The position numbers were made by a program, and so were the translations under genes. The notes under the pieces were generated by a model. It ran no database searches. It was given only the letters and a program-made list of their open reading frames with translations, and was not told the DNA's origin. A stretch of DNA of 36,048 nt from Pseudomonadota bacterium (GTDB taxonomy: Bacteria; Verrucomicrobiota; Verrucomicrobiia; Limisphaerales; SXTU01), in contig RFSE01000041.1 of NCBI GenBank assembly GCA_009924135.1, positions 1 to 36,048 on the forward strand, given 5' to 3'. Shown here piece after piece: positions 13,889 through 21,732 of the stretch; the stretch's first letter is position 1, and each line of letters starts with the position of its first letter.

Positions 13889-14959
13889 TCAACTAGTCCC
13901 ACCCTCCGGAGCGGCACCAGGCCGGCTCCGTTCGCGTGGCAGGTGGCGGACAAATCCGCGCGGCAGCCGTGCCAGGAGGGCTTGCTGAATCCGCTCCCCA
14001 TGCTTCTGGAACTGAATGCCAAAGACGATAACGCCCACGCCCAGAATGGTGAGTGCAAAAGGGAAGAACAGTGAGTTCTCAAAGACATGATAGGAAAGAT
14101 GCCCCAGATAACCGAAGAATCCCAAGGCTCCGAAGACGATGAAAACCCGTCGCTCGAGCAACACGGAAACGACCATCAGCCCGACGTTGATCAGCCCGTA
14201 ACAGAATTTGCCCCACTCGCTGCCGTCATCCATCAGGGAAAGCCCGCCCCAGAAGGCGAGCAAGCCGAAGAGGTAGCCCCAGAAGGAATAATCCGCCCCC
14301 GTCCGCCGATCAGCCAGAAAGGCTGCCAGGAGCATGACCAGGCCAAACCAGACCGACACCCATTTGCGCTCGTCCCAGGAAAAGTCCTGGACGCCGAAAA
14401 GGATGGGGGTGAGATCCATCGACAAATACCACAACGAGAAAGCGATGGGCGCGGTCAAGAATGGGAAAGGGAAGAAGCGAAGGAACACGACCGCGACCAG
14501 GACCGTCGCCAGTTCCATCATGATCCAACTGCCTTTGACGTACACGTGGTAATCACGAAAACTTGACGGCGTATCCTGAGGCCAAAATCCCACCGCTTTC
14601 TCCAGACCGTAAACGATCAAAGGAGTCATGCACACCGCGATGGTGAAGAGCAGTCCGCCGGGGATTTGCAGGCCCGTTTGCCGCCACAGGGTTTTTCCAG
14701 CAAGGGTGAAGCACAGGGCATAAAGGGCGGCGATCACGGCGATTCCCAGGCCGCCAAGGGTCTCCCAGGCCAGGGTCATGAACCAGCCCATGGCCGAAAT
14801 GACGATCATGGCCCCAAAGTAGTAGGCCACGTGATCGGCGGAAAAGTGCGGTTGCTGGGCATGCCGTTCTTCAAGGCGTTTCCAAAGTTCGGCCGCCTGC
14901 TCGGGGGAAAGCACGCCCTGGCCGGCGGCCCACTCCAAGTCTGACTTTGATATTTTCAT
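13889..14959 (-). CDS. Polytopic membrane protein with DUF2157-like N-terminus
   Basis: This 356-residue protein has a soluble N-terminus (ISKSDLEWAAGQGVLSPEQAAELWKRLEER, about 3-33) like the cytoplasmic start of DUF2157 membrane proteins, followed by about ten hydrophobic helices from residue 45 (YYFGAMIVISAMGWFMTLAW) to about 320 and a basic tail. The start is well supported: AAGGA sits six bases before the ATG, one of the few clear ribosome sites in the window, and a candidate -35/-10 pair lies upstream. The function is unknown. It is tail-to-tail with the DUF1348 gene, with a 74-bp spacer. Confidence 0.8.
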   Translation of the reverse strand: MKISKSDLEWAAGQGVLSPEQAAELWKRLEERHAQQPHFSADHVAYYFGAMIVISAMGWFMTLAWETLGGLGIAVIAALYALCFTLAGKTLWRQTGLQIPGGLLFTIAVCMTPLIVYGLEKAVGFWPQDTPSSFRDYHVYVKGSWIMMELATVLVAVVFLRFFPFPFLTAPIAFSLWYLSMDLTPILFGVQDFSWDERKWVSVWFGLVMLLAAFLADRRTGADYSFWGYLFGLLAFWGGLSLMDDGSEWGKFCYGLINVGLMVVSVLLERRVFIVFGALGFFGYLGHLSYHVFENSLFFPFALTILGVGVIVFGIQFQKHGERIQQALLARLPRGFVRHLPRERSRPGAAPEGGTS

Positions 14960-15025
14960 GGGCAGTCCTTGTTAACCTCAAGCATTTGATCGCGGGTATG
15001 GGTCATCTTGGCTGGTATGACTGCA

Positions 15026-15054
15026 CTCGTATTTCAAGCATTCTTGGCTGTCAA
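15026..15054 (-). promoter_or_regulatory. Candidate sigma-70 promoter for the 13889-14959 membrane protein
   Basis: On the minus strand TTGACA (15049-15054) is followed after 17 bases by TACGAG (15026-15031). The -35 is perfect and the -10 weak. It lies about 65 bases before the start codon. Confidence 0.35.
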
Positions 15055-15144
15055 CCAGGATTCCTGAGAAGCCGGTCGGAAAGTTGGGAGGACCCTGTAT
15101 TCGTGGGCCCGGCCGGCTGGCAAGAGCGACGAAGGAGGACAAGC

Positions 15145-15654
15145 TTAGGGGCTATGCAGGCCACAGCGCATGGCTGCACCCGAACTTCCTAATGCAGGCT
15201 CAGCTTGAACGCATTGTTTGGGTCGACACACCTGTGCGCTTGCGGAAAACGTGGGTATTAGGCCCACACCTGCTGCGCAAACTTGAAGGGTTGCAACAAG
15301 TTGATTGTGCAAGCTTTCCATGTCTCGAATCTCGTTGATCGGCTCTTGGTCACAGTCGCGCTCGCAATGAATGTGCCAGCCCGGTAAATCGGCCAAGAGC
15401 CTCCTAAGGGCAGCCCAGAACTCCTCAGCTGTTGGCCATGGATAGGCGCGAAGCCGATCGAGGTTTGGAACCAGCGCGACGGCTACATGGCTTCCCTGCA
15501 CAAGCTGACCCATGAGCGTGCCTTTGTAAAAAACGAGCTGCTCATCTGTGGTTCCCCATTGCGACTCAAACGCTGAAATATAAATTTCGTTCGGCATGGA
15601 ATCGAAACAAAGAAGCAATGCGTCGGGTGAACGTGAAAACGGACTGCTGGGCAT
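15145..15654 (-). CDS. Hypothetical protein, cassette-like orphan with run-on C-terminus
   Basis: This 169-residue frame starts at the ATG at 15654, four bases after GTTAGGT (15659-15665, minus strand), a perfect GTTRRRY core. A second ATG at 15597 (MPNEIYISAFESQWG) may be the real start. The first about 125 residues look like a folded soluble domain (QWGTTDEQLVFYKGTLMGQL, WPTAEEFWAALRRLLADLPGW), but I do not recognise the family. The last about 40 residues (from RPKQCVQAEPALG) are translated from DNA that resembles attC half-sites (ACAATGCGTTCAAGC and CCATGCGCTG), so the original stop may have been lost. A+T-richer than its neighbours. Probably a decayed cassette gene. Confidence 0.55.
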   Translation of the reverse strand: MPSSPFSRSPDALLLCFDSMPNEIYISAFESQWGTTDEQLVFYKGTLMGQLVQGSHVAVALVPNLDRLRAYPWPTAEEFWAALRRLLADLPGWHIHCERDCDQEPINEIRDMESLHNQLVATLQVCAAGVGLIPTFSASAQVCRPKQCVQAEPALGSSGAAMRCGLHSP

Positions 15655-15770
15655 TGGAACCTAACGTTTAGGGAGGTTGTACGTTGCAGTCCATCTCAGT
15701 GGGCACATGGTCCGACCCTATTTTGCCCTTGCTCCCTGGTCAAGAGACCCTGCAAGGAACGCGCGCGAGG

Positions 15771-15960
15771 GCAGCATCGAGACACTGCCCCGAGAATCGC
15801 AACCTTCTGAAGCGCGGCTGTGTCGCAGAGACTAGCCGCAGCGGCTGCGCCTGGCTGGAGGCGATGCGGCGTTACGCCCCGCCCGGCCTTCTGACGTTGC
15901 TGCGGCTGATCCCGCTCCGAGCGGGACACAGCCGCGCTCCGGGACAGCGTCAAAATGCAC
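15771..15960. repeat. Nested palindromic element (copy 2, inverted to 1893-2085)
   Basis: The minus strand of this stretch matches the core of the element at 1857-2136 in the same order: GGAGCGCGGCTGTGTCCCGC, GATCAGCCGCAGCAACGT, GCGACACAGCCGCGCT, TCTCGGGGCAGTGTC. The outer purine-rich arms are missing. It occupies the non-coding stretch 15655-16010 before the methyltransferase gene. Confidence 0.8.
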
Positions 15961-16010
15961 CCAATCAATTGACGCTTTATCAACCGCCTTGTCCTTGCCA
16001 GATTCCCTCC

Positions 16011-17024
16011 ATGTCTGAGCCACATTCTCCTTCACCCCAGCTCTTCTTCGAAACGATCAATGCATTTCACCGGACGGCGGCGCTGAAGGCGGCGATTGAT
16101 CTCGGTGTGTTCACGGCCATTGGCGCGGCTCCGGCCACGGCGGCGGAGATTGCCGCGCGTTGCCAGTCGCCCGAGCGGGGCATCCGCATCCTCAGCGACA
16201 ACCTCGCGATCCTCGGTTTCCTGACGAAGACCGGTTCGCATTACGCGCTCACTCCTTCGTCCGCCGTGTTCCTCGACGCGAAATCACCGGCCTACTTCGG
16301 TGATGCGGTGAAATTCCTGCTCGCCCCCGGACTAACGGAGGCCTTCGCCGATCTGGCTTCCACCATCCGCCTGGGACGCATTCACACCTCGGAGCATGGC
16401 ACCACCGCACCGGATCATCCCGCGTGGGTGGAGTTCGCCCGCGCCATGGGACCGCTGATGACGCTGGCCGCGCAGGGAGCCGCCGAGCTGACGCGGCTTG
16501 ATCCCTGCCGCGACACGCGCGTACTCGACATCTCGGCCAGCCACGGGGCCTATGGCATCGCGTTTGCGAAATGGAACCCGCGGGCCCACCTCGTCGCCCT
16601 GGACTGGGAAGCGGTGCTCGCGGTCACGGAGGCAAACGCCGCCGCTGCGGGACTGGCCGGGCGCTTCAGCAAAATCGTCGGCAATGCCTTCACGGTGGAC
16701 CTCGGCAGCGACTACGATGCGGTGCTGGTGCCCAACTTCCTGCATCACTTCAATATCGCCGACTGCACCCGTTTCCTGCGCCGCGTTCACGCCGCGCTTC
16801 GTCCGGGTGGCCGCGTGGTCATCATCGAGTTCGTGCCCAACGAGGACCGGATCACCCCGCCCTCGTCGGCGAGCTTCAGCCTGGTCATGCTCGGCACCAC
16901 GCCGGAAGGGGACGCCTACACGTTCTCCGAGTATGAGAAGATGCTCACCGAAGCGGGGTTTCGTAATGCGCAGTTGCATTCGTTGCCGCCGACGGCTGAA
17001 AGCGCCGTGATCGCGGTGGCCTGA
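16011..17024 (+). CDS. SAM-dependent O-methyltransferase (Methyltransf_2 type)
   Basis: This 337-residue protein has a two-part architecture. Residues about 10-85 are a winged-helix dimerisation domain (FFETINAFHRTAALKAAIDLGVFTAIG, ARCQSPERGIRILSDNLAILGFL). Residues about 160-337 are a class I methyltransferase with motif I VLDISASHGAYGIAF (about 169-183), acidic residue in LVALDW, VPNFLHHF and LRPGGRVVIIEFVP. This is the small-molecule O-methyltransferase family (hydroxyneurosporene, acetylserotonin and polyketide types). Motif I carries ISAS in place of the usual VGGG, a mild oddity. The frame is open upstream only through repeat DNA, so the ATG at 16011 is preferred. No biosynthetic cluster surrounds it, so the substrate is unknown. 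Confidence 0.88.
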   Translation: MSEPHSPSPQLFFETINAFHRTAALKAAIDLGVFTAIGAAPATAAEIAARCQSPERGIRILSDNLAILGFLTKTGSHYALTPSSAVFLDAKSPAYFGDAVKFLLAPGLTEAFADLASTIRLGRIHTSEHGTTAPDHPAWVEFARAMGPLMTLAAQGAAELTRLDPCRDTRVLDISASHGAYGIAFAKWNPRAHLVALDWEAVLAVTEANAAAAGLAGRFSKIVGNAFTVDLGSDYDAVLVPNFLHHFNIADCTRFLRRVHAALRPGGRVVIIEFVPNEDRITPPSSASFSLVMLGTTPEGDAYTFSEYEKMLTEAGFRNAQLHSLPPTAESAVIAVA

Positions 17025-17186
17025 GTGGGATATGACGATTGCCCTGTTCTGTGAACTTTGCGAGTCATCTGACCTCGCGCTTGCAGGACCCAACCCCAAC
17101 TCTGAAACCGACGACGACCCGTTCCCATTGCGTGGACTTTCAGCCTGCGCTACGAACGACGGCACTTCCGATTACGGAGTTCGGAT

Positions 17187-17528
17187 TTAGCTGATGCCTT
17201 CGACCCGGTCCGTGTGGACGTTGATCAGTTTGTGGGTGCTCAACAACGCCTCCACTTGTGGCCACACCCTGGCCAACAGCGCGTGAAATTCCCGGCGGCG
17301 CAGGTTGCCGAAGCGCAAATGCACCACCCACGGCGGCGGCGTGTGCAGGATGATGCGCCCGGAAAAATCCGCGTCCTTGGTGACGATAACCAGCTCCTCT
17401 CGCCGTGCGTAATCCCAGACTTGCGTGTCGCTGGGGCTGGCTCCCAGCACGGACGCGGACACCACGGGTAATTTTGGCAGGAACGTGAGCCGCACGGGCA
17501 GGTTCTCGTCCAGCAGCAGCCCATTCAT
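17187..17528 (-). CDS. DUF5615 PIN-like toxin
   Basis: This 113-residue PIN-like protein opens with GLLLDENLP and carries VIVTKDADFSGR near residue 50, giving the acidic residues expected at a PIN nuclease centre. It ends in a helical region (HALLARVWPQVEALLSTHKLINVHTDRVEGI). Its ATG overlaps the TGA of the upstream DUF433 gene (17525-17528), the usual arrangement of this toxin-antitoxin pair. RNase activity is inferred from the fold; targets are unknown. Confidence 0.88.
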   Translation of the reverse strand: MNGLLLDENLPVRLTFLPKLPVVSASVLGASPSDTQVWDYARREELVIVTKDADFSGRIILHTPPPWVVHLRFGNLRRREFHALLARVWPQVEALLSTHKLINVHTDRVEGIS

Positions 17529-17749
17529 GCCACGGGCAGCAGGGTGAAATGATTTCCCATGAGCCGCGAAGCATAATCCAGGCAGGCCCGCACGTCTTCA
17601 GCACGGAGGGTCGGATACTCGGCCAGCACGTCTTCGATCGAATCACCGGCGGCCAGAAACTCCAGCACCGTCTGCACCGTGATCCGGGTGCCGCAAATCA
17701 CCGGCTTGCCGTTGCAGACATCCGGGCTGATTGTGATGCGTTCTGACAT
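17525..17749 (-). CDS. DUF433 antitoxin
   Basis: This 74-residue protein has the full DUF433 pattern: ISPDVCNGKPVICGTRITVQTVLEFLAAGDSIEDVLAEYPTL in one continuous domain (key parts NGKPVICGTRITV and EFLAAGDSIEDVLAEYP), then EDVRACLDYASRL. DUF433 proteins are predicted helix-turn-helix antitoxins for PIN-like DUF5615 toxins and probably repress their own promoter. First gene of the pair, with a 4-bp ATGA overlap to the toxin. Confidence 0.9.
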   Translation of the reverse strand: MSERITISPDVCNGKPVICGTRITVQTVLEFLAAGDSIEDVLAEYPTLRAEDVRACLDYASRLMGNHFTLLPVA

Positions 17750-17996
17750 GCTGGCAGCTTAACACCAGACGCTGGGAATCCAAGCCCCAATCCCGCTTGC
17801 GCCCGAGGCGATCCAGAAAGGGAGGGTGGCGCTCCCGGCCTGGCTTCAACACCGTTACAGGTCGCTGAACGGGGCAAGTTGAACCGTGTCCCTCAGGACT
17901 CCACGACGGCACCCAGGCCAACCGGGTTGAATGGGTTACGCTTTCACGCAACTGCCTTTCCATGCCAAAAGCGGCAGCCCGAAAACATCCAAATTA

Positions 17997-18824
17997 TCAG
18001 GCCACCGGCTTGGGCGCACCGCCAACCGTCTTCACCACTTCCTCAAGCAACTGCGCCTCCATCTCGACCAGGTGGGCGCGCTCGGGGAAGCGGCCTTCGT
18101 TCACGTCGGCAATGTATTCGCGGAAGGCGGCGAGCCGCTCGGCCTGCAGCCGTCGATGCTCGGCGAGGAAGTTCCGGTAGGCTTTTGCGTGCCGGGGCGG
18201 GCGTTCCTCGTAGTCGCCGAGGATGTCGTCGGAGAAAAGGAACTGGGTGTCGCAACCACTCCCGGAACCGAGCGACATCAGGAGCAGCTTCGTCTGCGAA
18301 CTCAGCCAGCGCGCGAGGTTGTGCGGCACGACTTCGAGTTCCGCCGCATACGCGCCGGCGCTTTCCAGCTCCTTCATGCGGCGATGCAGTTCCCGCGCCT
18401 CCTCGACGGACTTCCCGATGGCCCGGTAGCCAGTCCAGGTGATGTGACGCGGCACGAGGCCGAGGTGACCCACCACAGGAACACTCTCGCGCGCCATCGC
18501 CTCGATGATAAAGGGACTGGCCGAGCAATAGACCGAGCTGGCCCCGAGTTCCAGCGCCCGAAACGCGACGCGGATGGCCTCCTCGGGCGACGCCAGACCG
18601 TGCGGCGTGGCGCAGGAGAGAAAGCTGTTCGGCGCAGCAGCGACGAGCAACGGCAGCCGCGCCTGGGCCTCAGGCGAATCAAAGCTGCAGCTCATCAGGT
18701 CCACGCCCGCCTGTTCCGCCGCCGCCGCTTCCTCGGGCGATTTGATGTGAATGTGCGTGAGGCAGCGTTTGCCCTTGAGCTGCTGGAGGTCGTAAACGGT
18801 GTATTTCTTGCGCGGTCGGAGCAT
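17997..18824 (-). CDS. PanB-like (ketopantoate hydroxymethyltransferase family) protein with altered active site
   Basis: This 275-residue protein from the ATG at 18824 has family-wide PanB landmarks: an N-terminal YTVYDLQQLKGKRCLTHI, CATPHGLASPEEAIRVAFRALELGAS, the near-signature VPVVGHLGLVPRH, AYAAELEVVP, and a C-terminal FLAEHRRLQAERLAAFREYIADVNEGRFPE like the PanB tail. Aligned by eye to E. coli PanB, metal ligands Asp45 and Asp84, Lys112 and Glu114 fall on non-equivalent residues (MSCSFDSP, LSCATPHG, VYCSAS), while the Glu181 equivalent is kept (ELEVVP). It may therefore not make ketopantoate and could be a lyase or mutase of the same PEP/pyruvate TIM-barrel superfamily. No panC or panD is adjacent. 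Confidence 0.75.
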   Translation of the reverse strand: MLRPRKKYTVYDLQQLKGKRCLTHIHIKSPEEAAAAEQAGVDLMSCSFDSPEAQARLPLLVAAAPNSFLSCATPHGLASPEEAIRVAFRALELGASSVYCSASPFIIEAMARESVPVVGHLGLVPRHITWTGYRAIGKSVEEARELHRRMKELESAGAYAAELEVVPHNLARWLSSQTKLLLMSLGSGSGCDTQFLFSDDILGDYEERPPRHAKAYRNFLAEHRRLQAERLAAFREYIADVNEGRFPERAHLVEMEAQLLEEVVKTVGGAPKPVA

Positions 18825-18881
18825 GGCGCAAGCATTACGAAAACGGACGGCCGAACTCAACCGCCTTCGCCGCCCGAATCG

Positions 18882-18913
18882 CCGTAGCGCGGGCACGGCT
18901 GCCCGCGCTACGG
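18882..18913. repeat. Perfect 14-bp-stem hairpin between divergent genes
   Basis: CCGTAGCGCGGGCA (18882-18895) and TGCCCGCGCTACGG (18900-18913) are exact complements around CGGC. The hairpin lies between the PanB-like gene and the divergent lactonase gene, 48 bp before the latter. Because it sits at the 5' ends of both genes it is not a terminator for either; it looks like a REP-type element. Confidence 0.8.
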
Positions 18914-18961
18914 AATACTCCTCGACCCGTTCGGCGGCTCTCTTTTAACGTCCGTCGCATC

Positions 18962-20251
18962 ATGCACCAGAATACCAGCTCCGTGCCGGCCGGCGCTTCC
19001 CGGCGGGCCTTCCTGCAAACCTCGGCCGTGCTCGCAGCAGGAGCACCCTGGATCGCGGGCTCTGACAACGCTCAATCCGCCGAGGCCAAAGCTCCGCTCA
19101 TGGCTTACGTCGGCACGTTCAGCTCACCGTTGCGCGATGTGCTGCCCACGCAGGTGGATTTGCCGCCGGGCAATGGCCGGGGCATCCACCTGTTCCAGGT
19201 GGACCGCGCCACCGGGGCGTTGACGCCGCGCGGCGTGTACGAACTCGGCACCAGCCCGAGCTGCCTCGTGGTCAACGCCGCCGGCACGCGCCTCTACTCC
19301 GCAAACGAGACGGACCGCGTGGGGGCGACGAACGAAGGTACCGTCAGCGCGTTTGCCGTAAACCGTGCCGACGGACAGTTGAAGCTCCTCAACACCGTCC
19401 GTTCCGGCGGGGCCGGTCCCACGTATGTGAGCATCCATCCCTCGGGGAAGTTCGTGCTGGTGGCGAACTATTTTGGCGGTTCAGTCGCCGTGCTGCCCAT
19501 TTTGCCTGATGGAAGTCTCGGAGCCGCCACGGACATCCAGACCGACCAGGGTACCGTGGGACCGAAGCAGGCAAAGAACGCGCCACCGGGCTCGTTTGCC
19601 TTCAGTGGCCACGACCGCACCCATGCGCACATGATCGAGGCTGATGCCTCCGGCCGTTACGTGCTCCATGTGGACCTCGGACTGGATCAAATCTTCGTAT
19701 GGAAGTTCGACGCACAGAAGGGCGTGCTCGCGCCGAACGACCCGCCGTCCGTCACCTTGCCGCCCGGCGACGGCCCGCGTCATTTCTCCTTTCACCCGAA
19801 CGGCCGCTGGTTTTACTCCATCCAGGAGGAAGGCTCCACGGTGGTGCTGTTTGATTACGACACCGCGAAGGGCCGGCTCACCCCGCGCCAGACCATCTCC
19901 AGCCTCCCGCCGGGATTTGCGGGCAGCAACTTCTGCTCCGAGATCATGGTGAGTGGCGACGGCCGGTTCCTCTACGCTGGCAACCGCCTGCACGACACCA
20001 CGGCCATCTTCGCCATCGGGACCAACGGCACCCTCACCTATCTCGGCGAGGAACACACCCGGGGCAACTACCCGCGCAGCTTCAACTTCGATCCCACCGG
20101 CCAGTTCCTGTACGTCTGCAACCAGCGCGATGACAATCTCGCCGTCTTCCGGGTGGACAAGCAAACCGGCGGCCTGAAGTTCACCGGCCACTACACGCCC
20201 GTCGGCAACCCTTCCATCATCGTCTTCCTCGATCTCGCGAAGAACGGCTGA
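18962..20251 (+). CDS. Tat-exported lactonase-family seven-bladed propeller (6-phosphogluconolactonase-like)
   Basis: This 429-residue protein has a Tat signal (ASRRAFLQTSAVLAAGAPW, Arg14-Arg15). The body is the lactonase (YbhE/Pgl-type) beta-propeller with repeated blade motifs: YVGTFSS, GIHLFQVDRATGALT, PSCLVVNAAGTRLYSANE, GPTYVSIHPSGKFVLVANYFGGSVAVLPI, GPRHFSFHPNGRWFYSIQEEGSTV, and NYPRSFNFDPTGQFLYVCNQRDDNLAVFRVD near the C-terminus. Export argues against a role in the cytoplasmic pentose phosphate pathway, so it more likely opens a sugar lactone in the periplasm or acts as a scaffold. First gene of a probable three-gene operon with a membrane protein and a GDSL hydrolase. Confidence 0.9.
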   Translation: MHQNTSSVPAGASRRAFLQTSAVLAAGAPWIAGSDNAQSAEAKAPLMAYVGTFSSPLRDVLPTQVDLPPGNGRGIHLFQVDRATGALTPRGVYELGTSPSCLVVNAAGTRLYSANETDRVGATNEGTVSAFAVNRADGQLKLLNTVRSGGAGPTYVSIHPSGKFVLVANYFGGSVAVLPILPDGSLGAATDIQTDQGTVGPKQAKNAPPGSFAFSGHDRTHAHMIEADASGRYVLHVDLGLDQIFVWKFDAQKGVLAPNDPPSVTLPPGDGPRHFSFHPNGRWFYSIQEEGSTVVLFDYDTAKGRLTPRQTISSLPPGFAGSNFCSEIMVSGDGRFLYAGNRLHDTTAIFAIGTNGTLTYLGEEHTRGNYPRSFNFDPTGQFLYVCNQRDDNLAVFRVDKQTGGLKFTGHYTPVGNPSIIVFLDLAKNG

Positions 20252-20261
20252 AAGTAAATTC

Positions 20262-20275
20262 CCCGGCCGGCCGGG
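20262..20275. repeat. CCCGGCCGGCCGGG palindrome in the operon spacer
   Basis: A perfect palindrome 10 bases after the lactonase stop codon. A similar one (CCGGCCAAGGCCGG, 21709-21722) lies in the next spacer. They could be weak terminators or processing hairpins that set relative expression; neither has a T-tract. Confidence 0.55.
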
Positions 20276-20328
20276 CCGACTTGCGAAGGCACCCTCTGCC
20301 ACCCTGAACTTCAACCCACTCAAAGCCC

Positions 20329-21696
20329 ATGTTTGAAAGTGTCGATACCCTGATCGCCTTTGCACTGATTTTCACGGTGGTCAGCCTGCTCATCACCATC
20401 GTGGTTCAGATTGTCGCGTCCGCCCTCAATCTGCGTGGGAAAAATCTCGCCTGGGGAATTGCGGAAGCCTTCGAGGCCATCGCCCCGGAACTGGAGGCAG
20501 AGGAGAAAGGCCGGGGGAAGCTGCTGGCCGATCATCTGCTGCAAGACCATCTGTTATCAGACGCCCAAATCGGTGAGAGCGTCAAACTGGCCAGCGCCGT
20601 CCGGGCCGACGAGTTGTTCGCCCTCCTGCATCGCATCGCTACCGACCAAAAGCCTGGAACGCCGGCGGCGATCAAGAATGACGTCATCGTCCTGTTCAAG
20701 AGCCTGGGCGTGCCGGCGAGCGTGTTCGAATTGGTGGAGAGTGAAAAGCAGCGCCTGGCCGCTTTGAAAGCCGACCTCGATACCCAATTGGCGGTGTTGC
20801 CGGCCGGTCCGGTGAAGGACCAGTTGCTGAAAGTAAAAGCGGACACGGAGGCCAGGCTGACCAACACGGCCGCCTATGCTGGAGACGCCGCCACTCGCTG
20901 GGCCGCCCAAGGAGAGGCGGACATCCAGAAAATGTACACGAAGTTTGAACACTGGTTTGATACCGGCCAGGAGCGGTCGCAGGAATGGTTTGCCACCCAT
21001 GCGCGGGTCATCACCGCCATTCTCGGGATCGTCGCGGCGTTGGTGCTCCAGCTGGACACCATCGAAATCTACAAGCTGGTCTCCTCGAATCGCACCGTGC
21101 GGGACAACCTGGTTGCCCAGGTGAAGCTGGTGACCGAGCAGGGCGAAGCCATCCTCAAGGGCGGCCCGGTGTTGGCGTCCTCGCTGACAACCATCGCCAA
21201 CACTACCCCTGCTGCCAACCAGGTGACCGCCTCCTTGAAGACCATTGCCATTGCTCCGACCGACACGGTCGAATCCGTGAAGGCAAAAATCCGCAGCGCA
21301 AACTCCAATGCGCCGGCCGCCGACCTGCAAGCGGTGCTCGCCGCCTTTGACCAGGAGACAACGCGCGAAGTCCGGGCTCAATTGAACACCTCCGGCGCGG
21401 CCTGGACCACGCTGAATGCCTCAGTGGATAAAACCGGCTTCGATCTGTTTCCCAGCAATGGATGCCGCTGGAGCAGCGAACCCGCCACCCCGCGCAATAT
21501 TTTCAAACATGCGATCGGCATGCTCTTCTCCGCCCTGCTTTTAAGCCTGGGGGCGCCCTTCTGGTTCAATGCCCTGAAGAGTCTGGCCAGTTTGCGCTCC
21601 AGCGTTGCCGACAACATTTCGGCTGAAGGGCAGGCGGCCCTGGACAATCCCAACCAGAATCAAACCAGCCGGCCACCCCCGTCGGTCACCCAATAG
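20329..21696 (+). CDS. Membrane protein of unknown function, three helices with coiled-coil
   Basis: This is a 455-residue protein. A membrane helix lies at about 8-32 (LIAFALIFTVVSLLITIVVQIVASA). A helical soluble region follows at about 33-215 with heptad-like stretches (ESEKQRLAALKADLDTQLAVL), then the segment FEHWFDTGQERSQEWFATHARVITAILGIVAALVLQLDTIEIYKLV (key parts WFDTGQERSQEWF and VLQLDT) with a second helix at about 225-245. A second helical domain is followed by a last helix near 395-415 and a Pro/Asn-rich tail. The WFD...W(F/Y)...LN/QLDT pattern occurs in uncharacterised bacterial membrane proteins; I know no function. It lies between an exported lactonase and a GDSL hydrolase with short spacers (77 and 36 bp). 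Confidence 0.75.
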   Translation: MFESVDTLIAFALIFTVVSLLITIVVQIVASALNLRGKNLAWGIAEAFEAIAPELEAEEKGRGKLLADHLLQDHLLSDAQIGESVKLASAVRADELFALLHRIATDQKPGTPAAIKNDVIVLFKSLGVPASVFELVESEKQRLAALKADLDTQLAVLPAGPVKDQLLKVKADTEARLTNTAAYAGDAATRWAAQGEADIQKMYTKFEHWFDTGQERSQEWFATHARVITAILGIVAALVLQLDTIEIYKLVSSNRTVRDNLVAQVKLVTEQGEAILKGGPVLASSLTTIANTTPAANQVTASLKTIAIAPTDTVESVKAKIRSANSNAPAADLQAVLAAFDQETTREVRAQLNTSGAAWTTLNASVDKTGFDLFPSNGCRWSSEPATPRNIFKHAIGMLFSALLLSLGAPFWFNALKSLASLRSSVADNISAEGQAALDNPNQNQTSRPPPSVTQ

Positions 21697-21708
21697 CAAA
21701 CTCCCCGA

Positions 21709-21722
21709 CCGGCCAAGGCCGG
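21709..21722. repeat. CCGGCCAAGGCCGG palindrome in the operon spacer
   Basis: A perfect palindrome 12 bases after the membrane-protein stop and 10 bases before the GDSL hydrolase ATG, so it could occlude the ribosome site of that gene. It resembles the palindrome at 20262-20275. Confidence 0.55.
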
Positions 21723-21732
21723 CTGAAACCCC

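Noticed and set aside
15684..16010. N-terminal extension of the methyltransferase
   Set aside because: The added codons lie in a palindromic repeat shared with 1893-2085; the conserved domain begins after the ATG at 16011.
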